Of a stretch of 64,000 bases of DNA, positions 35,203 through 46,194 are shown one piece after another. Each line of letters begins with the position of its first letter. Positions within the stretch are counted from its first letter, which is position 1. The notes beneath the pieces are model-generated. The model was not told where the DNA came from. It was given only the letters and a program-made list of their open reading frames with translations, and did no database searches. Origin of the DNA: Paraconiothyrium sp. Pb-2020 (taxonomy: Eukaryota; Ascomycota; Dothideomycetes; Pleosporales; Didymosphaeriaceae); contig JAJUBI010000003.1 in assembly GCA_022419385.1 (NCBI GenBank), forward strand, positions 124,001 to 188,000, given 5' to 3'. The translations under genes were made by a program, and so were the position numbers.

Positions 35203-36527
35203 AGCGTGGCGATTACACCATCGGCGGCCGGATAAATGGAACCAGGGGGGATGCGATGAACAGCAGCGACGCAGTGAAGCGAAGGCAAATATATGCTAGG
35301 CGGTCAGGATTGCGGCCCGCGGCGTGGACGCAAGGTGATTGCAATGGCGGTGGCTTCAGCTGGCGGCGTGGTGTTGTCGCTGGTCTCCGGGCGCCTGCGT
35401 CATGGGATGCCCGGGACATACGGAGGAGGATAAGAGCCCTGGAGAGCAAACGCGACCGCAGGCATGACCTCTGCCCCAGCGTCAGCTAAGCGTTGTTTGA
35501 AGGTGTGGTGGACTCGGACTAGGAAAGCCTGCGCCCGTACGCATCCAAGACCCGCTAGTGTGCATGTGGGCGAATGATGAGGGCTGGACGACGACGCTAA
35601 ATCCCGTGACCGTACCTTCATGCGTGTGAGGCCGGGAAGTGAAGGCTCCTCCCGAGCGACCGGTCGATTGATGGACGGCAGCGTACAGGGCGGGACCGGT
35701 GCGGCGCTGTGATTTGAGGCCGCGCCGGCGCTCTCCACATCCCACCACCATGGCCGAATCAAAGCCAGGCGGGTCTGCTGCATTGCCAGCGAAGCACTGC
35801 GTCGGTAAGGACGCTAGAACACCAATCGTCCGCTAACAGAGCGAAGGGTCTGCCGTGCACTTGGGTATCGCGTGAATCCATGGAAGAGCATTAGCCTGTG
35901 ACGACGATTGCCTGGGAGGGCTGAAACAAGTGGCAGAAGATATAATGAGTGCGACCCCCGTCCTCTCATCTAACCACGGGTGTAGACAGCGTGTGGACGT
36001 AGGGGCCGCTGTGCTGTCACTGATTGCCTGCATAACAGTATCGTACTCTGCCCACTCTCGTACCCTGCTGCCCGCCTCGCTCCTGTACGTGCGCTGTGAA
36101 GGATCGCAACATGCATCTGTGGCCGTCATGCTTTTCCAATCTATTGACACGGCATGTAGCTTCTGCAACGCCACCGCTGTAAGGAGCCCCGGCAGCCGGT
36201 GAGCATGCGGCGCCACGCTAGGTTCTTGTGTCTTCTTCGAGAATAACCGCTAGCTGTGTGTCGTCCCACTGGCATCCTGGTGCAACACTTTCTCGCCATC
36301 ATGCAGCTTCAAGGAAGGTTGTGCGGCTTGACCGCCTCTCCAGGACATTATAAGGTCGCACAGAAACGCACCCCAGCTGCCTCTGCGCTGAGCTGTCTCC
36401 TTCTTGCACATGGCCGGAGTGTACCCGCCCTGTTGCTGCCATATATCTAAACCTCTGGTGACCGGACGTGCAGATGCGGCCATGCTAAGCTATCGGCCTC
36501 ATACCATACAGACACATATACCGAGCT
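35203..36527. other. Intergenic
   Basis: Between the F-box gene start and the 3' end of the phosphopantetheine adenylyltransferase gene. No coding region supported. Confidence 0.45.
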
Positions 36528-37742
36528 TCACTTGTGCGACTGGCTGCGCTCACTTCGGATTCGGCGAATCTCGGTACTGCTCAACTTACTCTGAAACGTT
36601 TCGTCCACGCGCTCTTCTTCGCTCGCGTCTAGAACCGAGACCTCGAAGACCTCAAGCTCATGCCAGCCCTTCTCAAGCCGCTTGCTGTTGACGGCAGTGC
36701 CACCACTTCGGGTTTCTAGAGACAGAACCAGAGCTGTGATAGCCTCGTCTGTTATGGTGGGGCCAAAGGGATCCCAAATCTCAACGTACTTGATGAGTAA
36801 GCCGAAGGGGTAGGTGACGTGCACAGCGTGTCCATTCGGCCCTGGTTCGTTTAGTTCCTCAATCTGAAGTCTGTGGTCATCGCGCTGTCCGAAGTAGATG
36901 ACGGACGTGAGGAAGTCATGCACTCCCTGCTGACGGTCGTGCCAGCTTTCCAGATACTCTGCATACTTTTTCTTCTTCAGCAATTCGTCACCCGTGATGC
37001 CGACCGTGAGCACGCTTGGCCCGTGGTTGTCATGCGAATGTCTTCTGCCGAGCACGAAGGCAAACATGGTCAACAGCAGCTTGTGGCCTATATGCATATG
37101 GTCAAAGGTGCCACCGACAGCCACTGAGAGATGGTTGATAGAATCGGGATTGCTTTCGGAAGATGCTGCGTTATCGATGGTGACTATGCCGCCGCGAACT
37201 CGCTGTACATTGCGAGGAACACTGCAGAACGCGAGGAAATTCTTCGCCAGCCCTTCTCCTTCTTCGGACTGTACAGAATAGATGAAGTCCCAGGAAGTCG
37301 GGCGTCGGGCCAGCGTGTAGAGATCAATAGCCGGGCCTTGCATTTCATGCTCAGGTGTGTTTTCGGGGGCTGGCTGATCCAGCTTGCCATTGCGTGGGTA
37401 GGCAACGAGTATGACGCGGGCGTCGACACCTTCGGCATCCTCAGTGTCAATGGCATTCTTCGCGGCTATGACGCAGATGAGCTTGTAGAGACCTGCGACG
37501 AGGCTCTCCGTGGCAGCATAGAAAGGTCCCCTTGGCGCATCGAGCCGGCCATAGAGGTGTGGACATGGCACCGCAACCTCAAGAATGACGCGCCCGTGGG
37601 CCCTTTGGGGCGACCGAGCGAGCTCTTGGAGCACGGTGAACAACGGCGCGTTGTAAGCGGCTTTGAGGACTGCATAAGTGGACGGTGACGGCGCGGGCGG
37701 GAGCAGAAGCAGGGCGCGGGGAGGCTTGCGAGACGGAGGCAT
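36528..37742 (-). CDS. CAB4: Phosphopantetheine adenylyltransferase (CoA biosynthesis)
   Basis: Transfers AMP from ATP to 4'-phosphopantetheine to give dephospho-CoA, the fourth step of CoA synthesis. One exon, 404 residues from the ATG at 37742. The nucleotidyltransferase core begins mid-protein with VAVGGTFDHMHIGHKLLL, holding the GTFDxxHxGH ATP site. It continues with LTVGITGDELLKKKKYAEYLESWHDR and ends with ETRSGGTAVNSKR and SSTEIRRIR, as in fungal Cab4-type enzymes. The N-terminal 200 residues form a fungus-specific extension. An in-frame ATG 43 codons further up would add a Leu/Ser/Arg-rich leader, but that lies in the divergent promoter, so the downstream ATG is preferred. Cytosolic action is assumed. 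Confidence 0.92.
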   Translation of the reverse strand: MPPSRKPPRALLLLPPAPSPSTYAVLKAAYNAPLFTVLQELARSPQRAHGRVILEVAVPCPHLYGRLDAPRGPFYAATESLVAGLYKLICVIAAKNAIDTEDAEGVDARVILVAYPRNGKLDQPAPENTPEHEMQGPAIDLYTLARRPTSWDFIYSVQSEEGEGLAKNFLAFCSVPRNVQRVRGGIVTIDNAASSESNPDSINHLSVAVGGTFDHMHIGHKLLLTMFAFVLGRRHSHDNHGPSVLTVGITGDELLKKKKYAEYLESWHDRQQGVHDFLTSVIYFGQRDDHRLQIEELNEPGPNGHAVHVTYPFGLLIKYVEIWDPFGPTITDEAITALVLSLETRSGGTAVNSKRLEKGWHELEVFEVSVLDASEEERVDETFQSKLSSTEIRRIRSERSQSHK

Positions 37743-37999
37743 TGCGGAAGGAGGCGACGCCAGCAAAAGGCGGCACGGGACGAGGCAGAGATGTGTGCGG
37801 TATAAGAGAGCAGTCGTTCCCCTGCAGAGCGAGTCATGAAGCAGATGTGGTGGAGGGGGCTTTGAGAGCAATAGGAGGGGGAGGGGCTAGGCGGGAGGCT
37901 GTGGGTCAATCCTCACGACGTCGGCCAGCCTTCTGCACCACGTTTGCCCACCTCTCCCGCATCCCATCCGCCCCCGAGGTGCTCTACGCGCGCGGCAAC
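37743..37999. promoter_or_regulatory. Shared divergent promoter (CAB4-like / WDR68-like)
   Basis: Only 257 bp separates the two start codons, which point away from each other. Both transcripts must start inside this interval. It is GC-rich with no obvious TATA box. Shared regulation is an inference from spacing. Confidence 0.65.
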
Positions 38000-40303
38000 A
38001 TGCCGTTCCATGGACACCACCACCAAAACTCGGCCTTCACGCCGTCGCAGGGCCTGAGCCAGGCTGCACAGGCTTTGGGCAGCATTGGGGCGCCCACGGG
38101 CAACCTCCGCGTAGCCACGTCCGGCACGACGAATGCAGGCACCGATGCCCTCATGCCAGGCAGTGGGAACGTGCAGTCCCCTACGAGCAGCGGCCCACAC
38201 GCCGGAGGCCATACAGCACCGCCGACCGCAGGGGCACTTTCGAATCCACCACCGCAACAGCAGGCGCGAAGCTTCGAGCCACGGCGGGTAGCTACCAACG
38301 AGGACCTGCACATCAATACAATGAACCAGCCGCAGCTCGTTCCGTCGCAGTCGCAGGCGTCGGCGTCGCAGCAGCAGCAGCAGCAGCAGCACATGTACAA
38401 CTCGCCGGACCAGTATGGCGCGCCGAATATCAATCTTCACCAAGTACCCCCGAACACGCAGTACAGCAGTGCACCTTCCGCGCAAAATGTTCCCGGCAGC
38501 CTGCAGCCTGGCACGCAGCAGCAGCAGCAGCAGCGACCAGGCCCGGCTTCCGCCTATACCGCGCCCTCGACTGTGCCTACCATCCCTCAGATCAACACAA
38601 ACGCCCAACAGTACACCCTCCCCACGCGCTCCAACACGATGAACCAGCCTCACAATACATCTTCGCATACCTACTCCCGATCCAGCCCGGCCGGTCTGGG
38701 GCCCGATCAGAAATATATTCCTTTTTCGAACACGCCGCCCGAGCCCTCCAAGTACGCCGCCGGTACCCCTGCCCAGAAATACTATCCCTCGACGCCCTCA
38801 GGCGCAGCTTCCAATTCACCGCTAGGACTGGCCGACATTCGGCCGCGCGCGAACTCGAACATGGCCGATGAACCAACCGGTGCGGGCACATTATTCGTCG
38901 AGAATGACCGCCAGCCGTCCAACAGCAGCTATCTCGCGCCGTGGCCAACATACGCATTCGATTGGTGCAAGTGGAACGTGCATGGCGGCAATGGAGCCGG
39001 CAAGATGGCTGTTGGAAGCTACTTGGAAGACACTCATAATTTCGTATGGCAGCACTTGGAATCGTTACATGAACTGGCGGACTGACAATGCCCAGATACA
39101 AATCCTTGATACCCACCTCACGCCACAGGACGCGTCTGCACCGGGCGCCCCGCAATACGGTCTCGAATACACACGCGTGGCTGAGGCTACATGCTCGTAC
39201 CCTGTCACAAGAATCTTGTGGGAACCGCCATCCACCCAGAAGCAGTCCACAGATCTACTCGCTACGTCTGGCGACCATCTGCGGTTATGGTCGCTTCCCC
39301 AGGGCACCGGGCCCCAGACCAGCAACACAATAACACGATCGTCTTCAGTTAACACGAGAGACCCGCCACCGCAGAAGCTGACACCCTTAGCACTCCTCTC
39401 CAACTCTAAAACACCCGAACATACCGCACCACTTACTTCGCTCGATTGGAACACGTTATCTCCTAAGCTCATAATCACGTCCAGCATCGACACAACATGC
39501 ACAATATGGGACATACCGACATTGACTGCCAAGACACAATTGATTGCGCACGACAAGGAAGTTTTCGATGTGCGCTTCTGCGCAGGCAGTGTGGATGTAT
39601 TTGTTAGCTGTGGCGCAGATGGCAGCGTGCGGATGTTTGATCTTCGAAGTTTGGAACATAGCACCATCATTTACGAGCCCTCCGAGAAGCCGCCGGGACA
39701 GGGAGACAAAGGTGTGTATACATCTCTTGCTATTTACTACTGCTGACCTTGACAGACTCGCCTGGTGGTCGCATGTCCCCCACCAAAGCCCAACAAACTA
39801 TGTCCTACGCCCCACCCCTCCTCCGTCTCGCCGCCTCTCCCCACGACGCCCACCTCCTCGCCACCTTCGCCGCCGACTCGAACCTCATCCGCATCCTCGA
39901 TGTGAGGCAACCAGGCCAAGCACTTCTAGAACTCCGTGGCCACTCAGCACCCGTCAATTCGATAGAATGGAATCCCTCTCGAAGAGGCATGCTCGCATCA
40001 GGTGGAGATGACTCCCTCGTGCTCGTTTGGGATCTCTTGCACTCGCAAAACGGCGCCATCATAAGCGGAGATCATGCTGCACAGCCGCCTACTCCCGCCA
40101 GCGCAGCGCCTCCGAATGGCGGACAGGGCTCTGCCACTCAGGCCTCGGGCGGCACAATGGGCCAGAAAGGACCGTATGCTAGCTGGAGGTGCGAGTACGA
40201 GGTGGGCAACCTGAGCTGGGCACCGCAGAGCGCGCTGACAGGATCGGGCGGTGAGTGGGTCGGTGTTTGCGGTGGCCGAGGCATATGGGGCGTCAAGCTA
40301 TAG
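38000..40303 (+). CDS. WD40 protein of the WDR68/DCAF7 (TTG1-like) family with Q-rich N-terminus
   Basis: Exons 38000-39043, 39096-39711 and 39756-40303 are in phase and give 735 residues. The C-terminal 400 residues are a WD40 propeller with the family signature LAPWPTYAFDWCKW, GGNGAGKMAVGSYLEDTHNFIQILDTHL, DHLRLWSLP, TCTIWDIPTLT, HDKEVFDVRFCAG, SVRMFDLRSLEHSTIIYE and LVLVWDLLH. Members scaffold protein kinases such as DYRK and bind DDB1-type ligases. The first 300 residues are low-complexity Gln/Pro/Ser with two pure Gln tracts (about 38371 and 38517), absent from animal and plant relatives, which are near 340 residues. The start is the first ATG after the divergent promoter. The frame is open further upstream but overlaps the neighbouring gene. 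Confidence 0.92.
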
Positions 40304-41031
40304 GAAGCGGAGCGACCCCGGAGCGGAGGAAAGGATCCGTTGGCTGCGTTCTGCTCATTGTATGATTGACGACGCGAAGAGAAGCTCTAGTCCAGCTGGC
40401 ATGGGGAGATTGCGCGCTATTTTTGATGCGATTGAGCCGAGTTGCAATGCGATGCGTAGCGTTGGGTGGCGTTTTGTTCTATGCGTGTTTGGTGGAGGCT
40501 ACGATACCTTTAGAAGTGCAGGTTCGGGGTGTATATGCATGCATATGACATGACTTGGCATGGAAAAGTATGGGTGGGATACGACGGGGGATCGAATATA
40601 ACTATGTACAGGCCCTGTTTGCGCCGAAAAGATTTGCTGTGATGCGCTGTCTGTCTATGTTCATGGACGTGTTCGGTCACAAGGTGTTGGAAAGTCCACG
40701 GGTGGATGAGGCGGGGAATGGATTCACAGAATCTTAGCACAATCGATCTAAGGCTTCAACAGCGATGTTCTCTAATCCACCATGCACCGCCAGACTGGTG
40801 TTGTGGCGTTGATCCACATCTCTTACTTCACTTCTCCCAATCCATACACTCCCTAAACTCCCCACCAACGAGCGGACTCTGTTCATCGAACACCTCCACC
40901 GAACTCTCTGCACCGACTTAGCTCCACGTGGGCGCGGTGTTTACTCCGCCACGTCTGTGTCGTTCTCCACTAGCGGCTCCGTCTGGGCGTGTTTGGTGTT
41001 CCGCAGGTGTTCCGCAGCCCAACCCACAGCG
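40304..41031. other. Intergenic
   Basis: 3' region of the WD40 gene and possible promoter of a doubtful small gene. Nothing specific seen. Confidence 0.45.
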
Positions 41032-41633
41032 ATGGAACAAGATAACGAGCGACAAGTCTCTCGGCGCGATAAGCTTGAAGATCTCAGCACCGACGTGTCT
41101 GTCGGGTCTGTCTGTGCTTGTGCTGATCGCTTTGAACGTTGTCCGAGCTGGTCTCCACTGTGGGTGGCCATGGGTAGGCGAAGGGAGAGACAAGCTTCTT
41201 GGGTGTAGCTTAAGTTGACGTAGGGTGGTTTGCGGTGTCCGGAGGCGATGCGTTGCTGGGTCTTGTGAGTATGTTGTTGGACGATGGGTCTGCGCTATAG
41301 GGGCCCTGTCATTCCTTCGAGATGGTGGATTTGATGCAGGGTCTGTAGGCATCCTGCTAAGGTCCAAGGCTCCTGTCTTCTTCTGTGTCGTTGCGCGTGG
41401 CAACTGGGCCTCCTCTTCGATCCGACCACTCGTCTTCGAAGGCCATCGAAAGGGAGAAGGCCAATTCTGGAGTCTCTGTAATCGACCGTGTTTGCGTTAT
41501 CCCTGAAGCTGGTTCACTGGTATACCACGAGCAACTGCGACCTGATTATTCTCTGACGCCGTCCAGGGTGCGAAAGGTGTCAGGGAAAATTGATGACGAT
41601 CTCAAAGCTGTGTACCCCGTCAAGTCGTCGTGA
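41032..41633 (+). CDS. Possible small two-helix membrane protein, frame-broken
   Basis: Coding character is spread over all three forward frames. It begins with MEQDNERQVSRRDKLEDL. A hydrophobic helix (LSGLSVLVLIALNVVRAG) follows in a second frame, then a possible second hydrophobic region (YVVGRWVCAIGALSFLRDGG), then a well-ordered tail in the third frame (SVIDRVCVIPEAGSLVYHEQ, LRPDYSLTPSRVRKV) ending at TGA 41631-41633. No introns explain the switches. The order charged N-terminus, two helices, cytosolic tail is that of a small membrane protein, but I cannot name a family. It could also be noncoding sequence that happens to look ordered. Confidence 0.35.
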
Positions 41634-42299
41634 AAGCCCGTTCATTTTTCAGCGAGGCGTTCAGAATCGCGGCTCTATGGATGCACATGGCTCCTGGCTG
41701 AACGTGACCGCCTCCCCTAGCGACTGGCTAGACTCCCGCGACTTTGATGTTTTGGCTCGACAGAATCAACGCACTACCTAGGCGAATACTGTATCTGTGA
41801 GTAACGTATCTACCAGACTGGCTCCGTGACTCACGATAGCTGATTAGCAGGATGTGGCCAGACAAGACGCCAACTATAACGCCAACGGAGTTAGGTGAAG
41901 AGAAGAGGACGGAAAGAGGGATGTAAGACGATGAAGCTGCACCGGCCGAGCCAAGCACATGGCATGATTTTGGAGGAGCGGCACGGCAAGAGGAAAGGTC
42001 GCTCCTTCCCGCGACAGGGGAGAACAAGCCAGCAACTGCGCACCTGGGCCATGAAGCGAAAACGTGAATGCAAGGCAGATATTCAAACATCGATTCTTCG
42101 TGGTATATTAAAACTTCAACGCGAGTACGCTCGACTCGCTACACCCAAAATCAAAACACTAAAACTAGAGATCTAGACACGAACACATATATGTACTAAC
42201 GCCGCATGTAAATGCATCACTCCTCTGCACAACGCCTCGCCTTCAACACCTCGTCATCTCATCGCCTCGTCAAGCATGCACGTCACTCAGACCTAACAT
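41634..42299. other. Intergenic
   Basis: No gene seen. Convergent with the carbonic anhydrase gene. Confidence 0.45.
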
Positions 42300-43420
42300 C
42301 TAGTACCTGAAACGAAGACCCCTCTGAACCACACCAACAAGCGGCGACGCCACAGGCGAACCCGAGATCTCCGAGATAGTCACCGACGACCCCGGAGCCG
42401 GGCCCTCAGCCGCAGGCGTCGCCTCCTGAGACACAGTCTCGTTCCCACCGGCAGTGTACCCACTGTTGGCCGCAACACCAATGATGTTATCCGCACCAAG
42501 CTTATTCTGGCTCAGGCGCGAGTTGTACTTCACAATCTTCTTGATGGCGTTGAAATCAGGGACGTTGATCTTAAGCGGTGTCTCGACGGCAAGGAAGGTG
42601 ACGCCCTCGGCGCAGGGAGGGGTCGTCAGTGAGCCGGAGTACTGGAAGATGTTTGAGGATTGGACGGCGGAGAGGACGCCGCTGAAGTCGACGCCGGATT
42701 CGATGGAGGTCTTGGAGCCGGCTTCTTTGATGGCGTCGAGGTGGGGTGCGATGGAGGCGATGATTGGGTCGGAGGATTGAGTGCAGAGCTCGAACATAAG
42801 GGCTAGGACGACGATTTGGGTCTCGTCGGCTGTAGAGACATTGTTAGCATTATGTGTGGTGGTGGTTGAGGCATGGTGTGTATGGGGGTGGGGGCTGGCT
42901 AAATGCAAGAGCCTCGGATTGGGGGAATGCCGGGATGGGAGGTGGACGTACCAATGCCTTTGTGCACCATGTGCACCTCGAGAGGGAAGTACTCGCGGTT
43001 GATACGGTGCTCAGATGGGGTGTGAATATGGAACTGGGCAAGACCGAATTGGTTGCCGCCAAAGGTGGTGGTGCCATTCACGACGACCTCGATGGTGGTG
43101 TTGAGGTTCTCGAACTCAACGGCCTGTTGGGGAATGTCGATGACGGGCTTCTCGGTGGCCAGGCTCACGGAACTGTCTGGACGTGCGTTAGTAATAGTAA
43201 TGGGTTTTGGATGGTGTTGCAAACCGATGTTGATGGGCGACTGGTTCTTTCCGCTCTTGCAAGCCTCATTCTCGGGAGCGAGCGCAGCCCAGTTGAGAGG
43301 ACCAAAGGTGTCTTCGTAGCCGAACTGGGGGATCTCGACCTCGCCTTCTGCACGCCTGTAGAGGCCGTGGAGGCAGGAAGCGGATGCAGTGCCGGCAACG
43401 AGAAGCGATTTGAACAACAT
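42300..43420 (-). CDS. Secreted alpha-class carbonic anhydrase, three exons
   Basis: Interconverts CO2 and bicarbonate with a Zn site. Exons 43420-43225, 43176-42952 and 42829-42300 join in phase to 316 residues. A signal peptide (MLFKSLLVAGTASA) is followed by the alpha-CA fold: GPLNWAAL, NQSPINI, then the Zn ligands in QFHIHTPSEH and EVHMVH, all three His present. The substrate-pocket region reads YSGSLTTPPCAEGVTF, followed by NSRLSQNKL. NxT sites near NLNTTIEVVVNGTTT suggest glycosylation. The tail is Ser/Pro/Ala-rich and ends without a clear GPI signal. The mature enzyme is expected outside the cell or in the wall. No missing catalytic residue is seen. Confidence 0.95.
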
Positions 43421-45617
43421 GATGAAGTGGCAAAGATCAAAGGAATAATGAGGTATTAGAAAGCTGTGATGTAACGAATGGTCTGGATGAAGGAGAATAA
43501 AGTAGTGTTGAAAAGAAGGTGTCTGAACGTCTGCTGGAGCTGAAGACGACGTCGTACGAGGGAGTATTATAGACGGCGATCAACGCACGGTGTAAAGAAA
43601 GATGGGACAGGATCTACCTGATGACCGATGAGATAGGAAATGAGGACAGACCAGGCTGTGCCCGAGCGCTGTAACGAGAGAAGGCTGAGGAGAACGGGAG
43701 TGAATGGACAAGTGAACCTACAGCATTCCCCTAGCAGTTATATTGGTGATGATGGCCGAAGGATAACGCCCTCCGACTACGTACTCCGCCGTAGCATGCT
43801 GAGCCAAGAGAGTTGGCGGTCATCTCACACAGTCGAGGAGCTCCGTAGGGGCACTAGCGAATTGAAGGGGTATACGCGAGTACTGCAAAGATGCATGTAG
43901 ACAGCCGAATTGTACCCTGCCAAGTGGCCGAGGCGGCTAAGAAAGGGCTAGAGAAATTTGGCAACGTTTGACATCGCGCTGAGTTCCCGTACGCTAGGGA
44001 TTGACAGGTGCTTACACAGAGCTAGCTCAAGTGCTGGCGGAGATCTCCATGTGGATGGTCCATTGGAGAGGCATCGTGACAATCCCGCTCGGAAATGCTT
44101 GCCCCAAGTCCGAGGGCAAGGCTACTTTGCCCTTTAGACTCGAACTTACAATCGCACGAGATACATCCTTTTCACCGTTTTGCCTCGTTAGATTTGGCGG
44201 GGCCCGCTGTGCACGTGTGCTATAGTCCGCTAGCGATTTAAACATACGATTCCAAGAACGTGTGGAGGCGTTGAAACCTCTTGTTAGTCTTGGGACTCTG
44301 GGCGGAGACCAGGCCAGGTCAAACTCTCACACCCCAGTCGCCGAGCCTTCCGCCCCCATGTTCACACCCCGTCCAACACTGGGCAGCGCACATGGCACCT
44401 GGTCTGCCAATGCCATCTGCCATTCGTTTGACCCTCCTGTTCGCCCACAAGTTCCTCCACCCGCGTCTTCTCTGACAATGGGGATACCCCTCGAAATCGT
44501 TCCTCCTGAAAATCAGGCCACCGTGAAACGAATCGTATCGTGCCTGAGGCAAGTAACTACTTGGCGCTGGGGTACGCGCGGTGGTCTTGTTTTCGGACCG
44601 CTTCCTCACCGCAAAGAGGGATGTCCTTAGTTGTCATCATGTCGCGCGTGAGCTGGGCCTGGAACCTGGGAGGGCGGCGGACATTTCTCGCCAAGACCTC
44701 TGCTTGGCGAAGGATTGTGTTGCTCAGCGGCGCTGCTGCGCAGCATGCGCAGCGTGGCTGGCTTACGGGATATGAAGGCGGTGCTGCCACAATCAAGAAT
44801 GGATGGAGTTGCGAAGGCGTACACACGTCGGTCCTTCGTCGGCTGCGCAACGGCCCGCGCGCTACTTTCTTGGGCGCAGCTGTCATCCAAGACGCTATTC
44901 TTGGCCCAATTAGTAGGGCTACACAGAGTACACGTGCAAGGAACGGGTTATAGAAAGGCCCGACTTGCAATCTGTAATCGAAGGTTGTACCCTCTACTCA
45001 CGGCCTTGTTACGGTCTCGTCACGGCCCCTTTCATTCATTCTATCTGTTGGAAACCTGCTGCATTGCTTCTTAACGTCTTGGACTCAATATCGTGCCGTC
45101 CTGAGATGCTACACAGAGGCGCGCTCGGTCTCACCGAGATTGTAGGTCAAGAGTAGCAGCTCTCCAAACCTGAGGAGCAGCATCACGGATCCCCACATCA
45201 GAGCTGCGTTGGCGATGCGTTGAAAATACTACTGATTCGATTTCTGAAAAGTGTATCTAGCCTCCTACAACTATTTTCCCAGTACCGCGCATTGTCCCTC
45301 CAAGCATTAGTTGACAAAGAGCCCAGACGCCCTAGTATACACGCGAAAGCAATGGCAGCAACATAGAGCCGTAGCATCCAGACGTGGTCCGCTGGAGAGC
45401 GTGCGAAAAAAAAACCCGGCACAAACACAAATGCGATGCTGCGCGGGCAGACATTGTTCCGCCCAAATGCGTCTTTCCATACACTAGCGCCGAATTATCC
45501 ATGGTAGAGAGTAGCGGAGGAAGGATATAAAAAGGAGATATGACCGCAATAACGGAAGCAGAGAGAATTGAGTTCTGCGAGGGAGCCGACGGCCCAGGGA
45601 ATGATCCACGATTAGTA
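43421..45617. other. Long intergenic region
   Basis: About 2.2 kb with no supported gene. The 150 bp next to the carbonic anhydrase start includes a TATAATA word on the minus strand near 43570, a possible TATA element for that gene. Confidence 0.45.
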
Positions 45618-46178
45618 CTACCATGGAAGCTTAACACTGTTTGACTTGGCTGCCTTCTCTGGTTTGGCAGGTGTTCTGCCAGTTTCTCCATACGGGATCG
45701 TTGGAGTCTCATCGGCTTCGATCCAGGTGTGGTCGACAATCTTTGCTAATTCATGATCTGAATGGACGCGAATGGGGAGAACATTCGTCTTTTGCGGTAA
45801 AGTGGATTCCCAAAGTGCCCGTCGTTCTTTCAAGCTCATACCGGCTATCTTCTCCGATTCGCCATCTGATGCATCCTCGGAATCTGGCTCACTCACGTTG
45901 TCGTTCGCCGGGTTTTCAGGTGCATCTGCTGATTGTACCCTATGTATTCCGGATTGGTCACTTGAGACCCTCGATAGTGCGTTCATCATCTGCTGCTCCT
46001 GTACTTGACTCGGGGTACGCTTCAGTGATGCGTGTCGTTTCATTTTCTTGAGTCTCTTTCGTTCTGTGTGCTCCACCGCTTTGATTAATCCAATTCGCGC
46101 CGAATCTGACTGCGCATGTTCACGTGCAGTTGCTTCAGCTATTTCGATTCTGGCATTAACATTGCGCGAATCATTGCC
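45618..46178 (-). CDS. Unassigned exon downstream of the PPZ phosphatase (alternative 3' exon or separate gene)
   Basis: An open frame of 186 codons starts right after a good 3' splice site (branch ACTAAT, pyrimidines, TAG ending at 46179) and ends at TAG. It has no early ATG; the first Met is about 44 codons in. The product starts with a charged helical, possibly coiled-coil segment (IEIAEATAREHAQSD, then KRLKKMKRHASLKR), followed by an acidic Ser-rich linker. It ends in KIVDHTWIEADETPTIPYGE and a basic tail. Splicing from the second PPZ exon donor into this exon keeps frame (phase 0), so it could replace the normal PPZ tail. I do not recognise the family. Alternatives are a neighbour gene starting at the internal Met, or an exon of an unrelated transcript. 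Confidence 0.45.
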   Translation of the reverse strand, partial: GNDSRNVNARIEIAEATAREHAQSDSARIGLIKAVEHTERKRLKKMKRHASLKRTPSQVQEQQMMNALSRVSSDQSGIHRVQSADAPENPANDNVSEPDSEDASDGESEKIAGMSLKERRALWESTLPQKTNVLPIRVHSDHELAKIVDHTWIEADETPTIPYGETGRTPAKPEKAAKSNSVKLPW

Positions 46179-46194
46179 CTATTGAGAGAGCAAA

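Noticed and set aside
37685..37999. Upstream extension of the WD40 gene to 37685
   Set aside because: It would overlap the start of the divergent PPAT gene; its composition is non-family and the ATG at 38000 begins the Gln-rich protein cleanly.
40918..41403. 161-codon minus-strand frame
   Set aside because: Low-complexity Pro/Arg/Thr composition, antisense to the more plausible small-protein segments.
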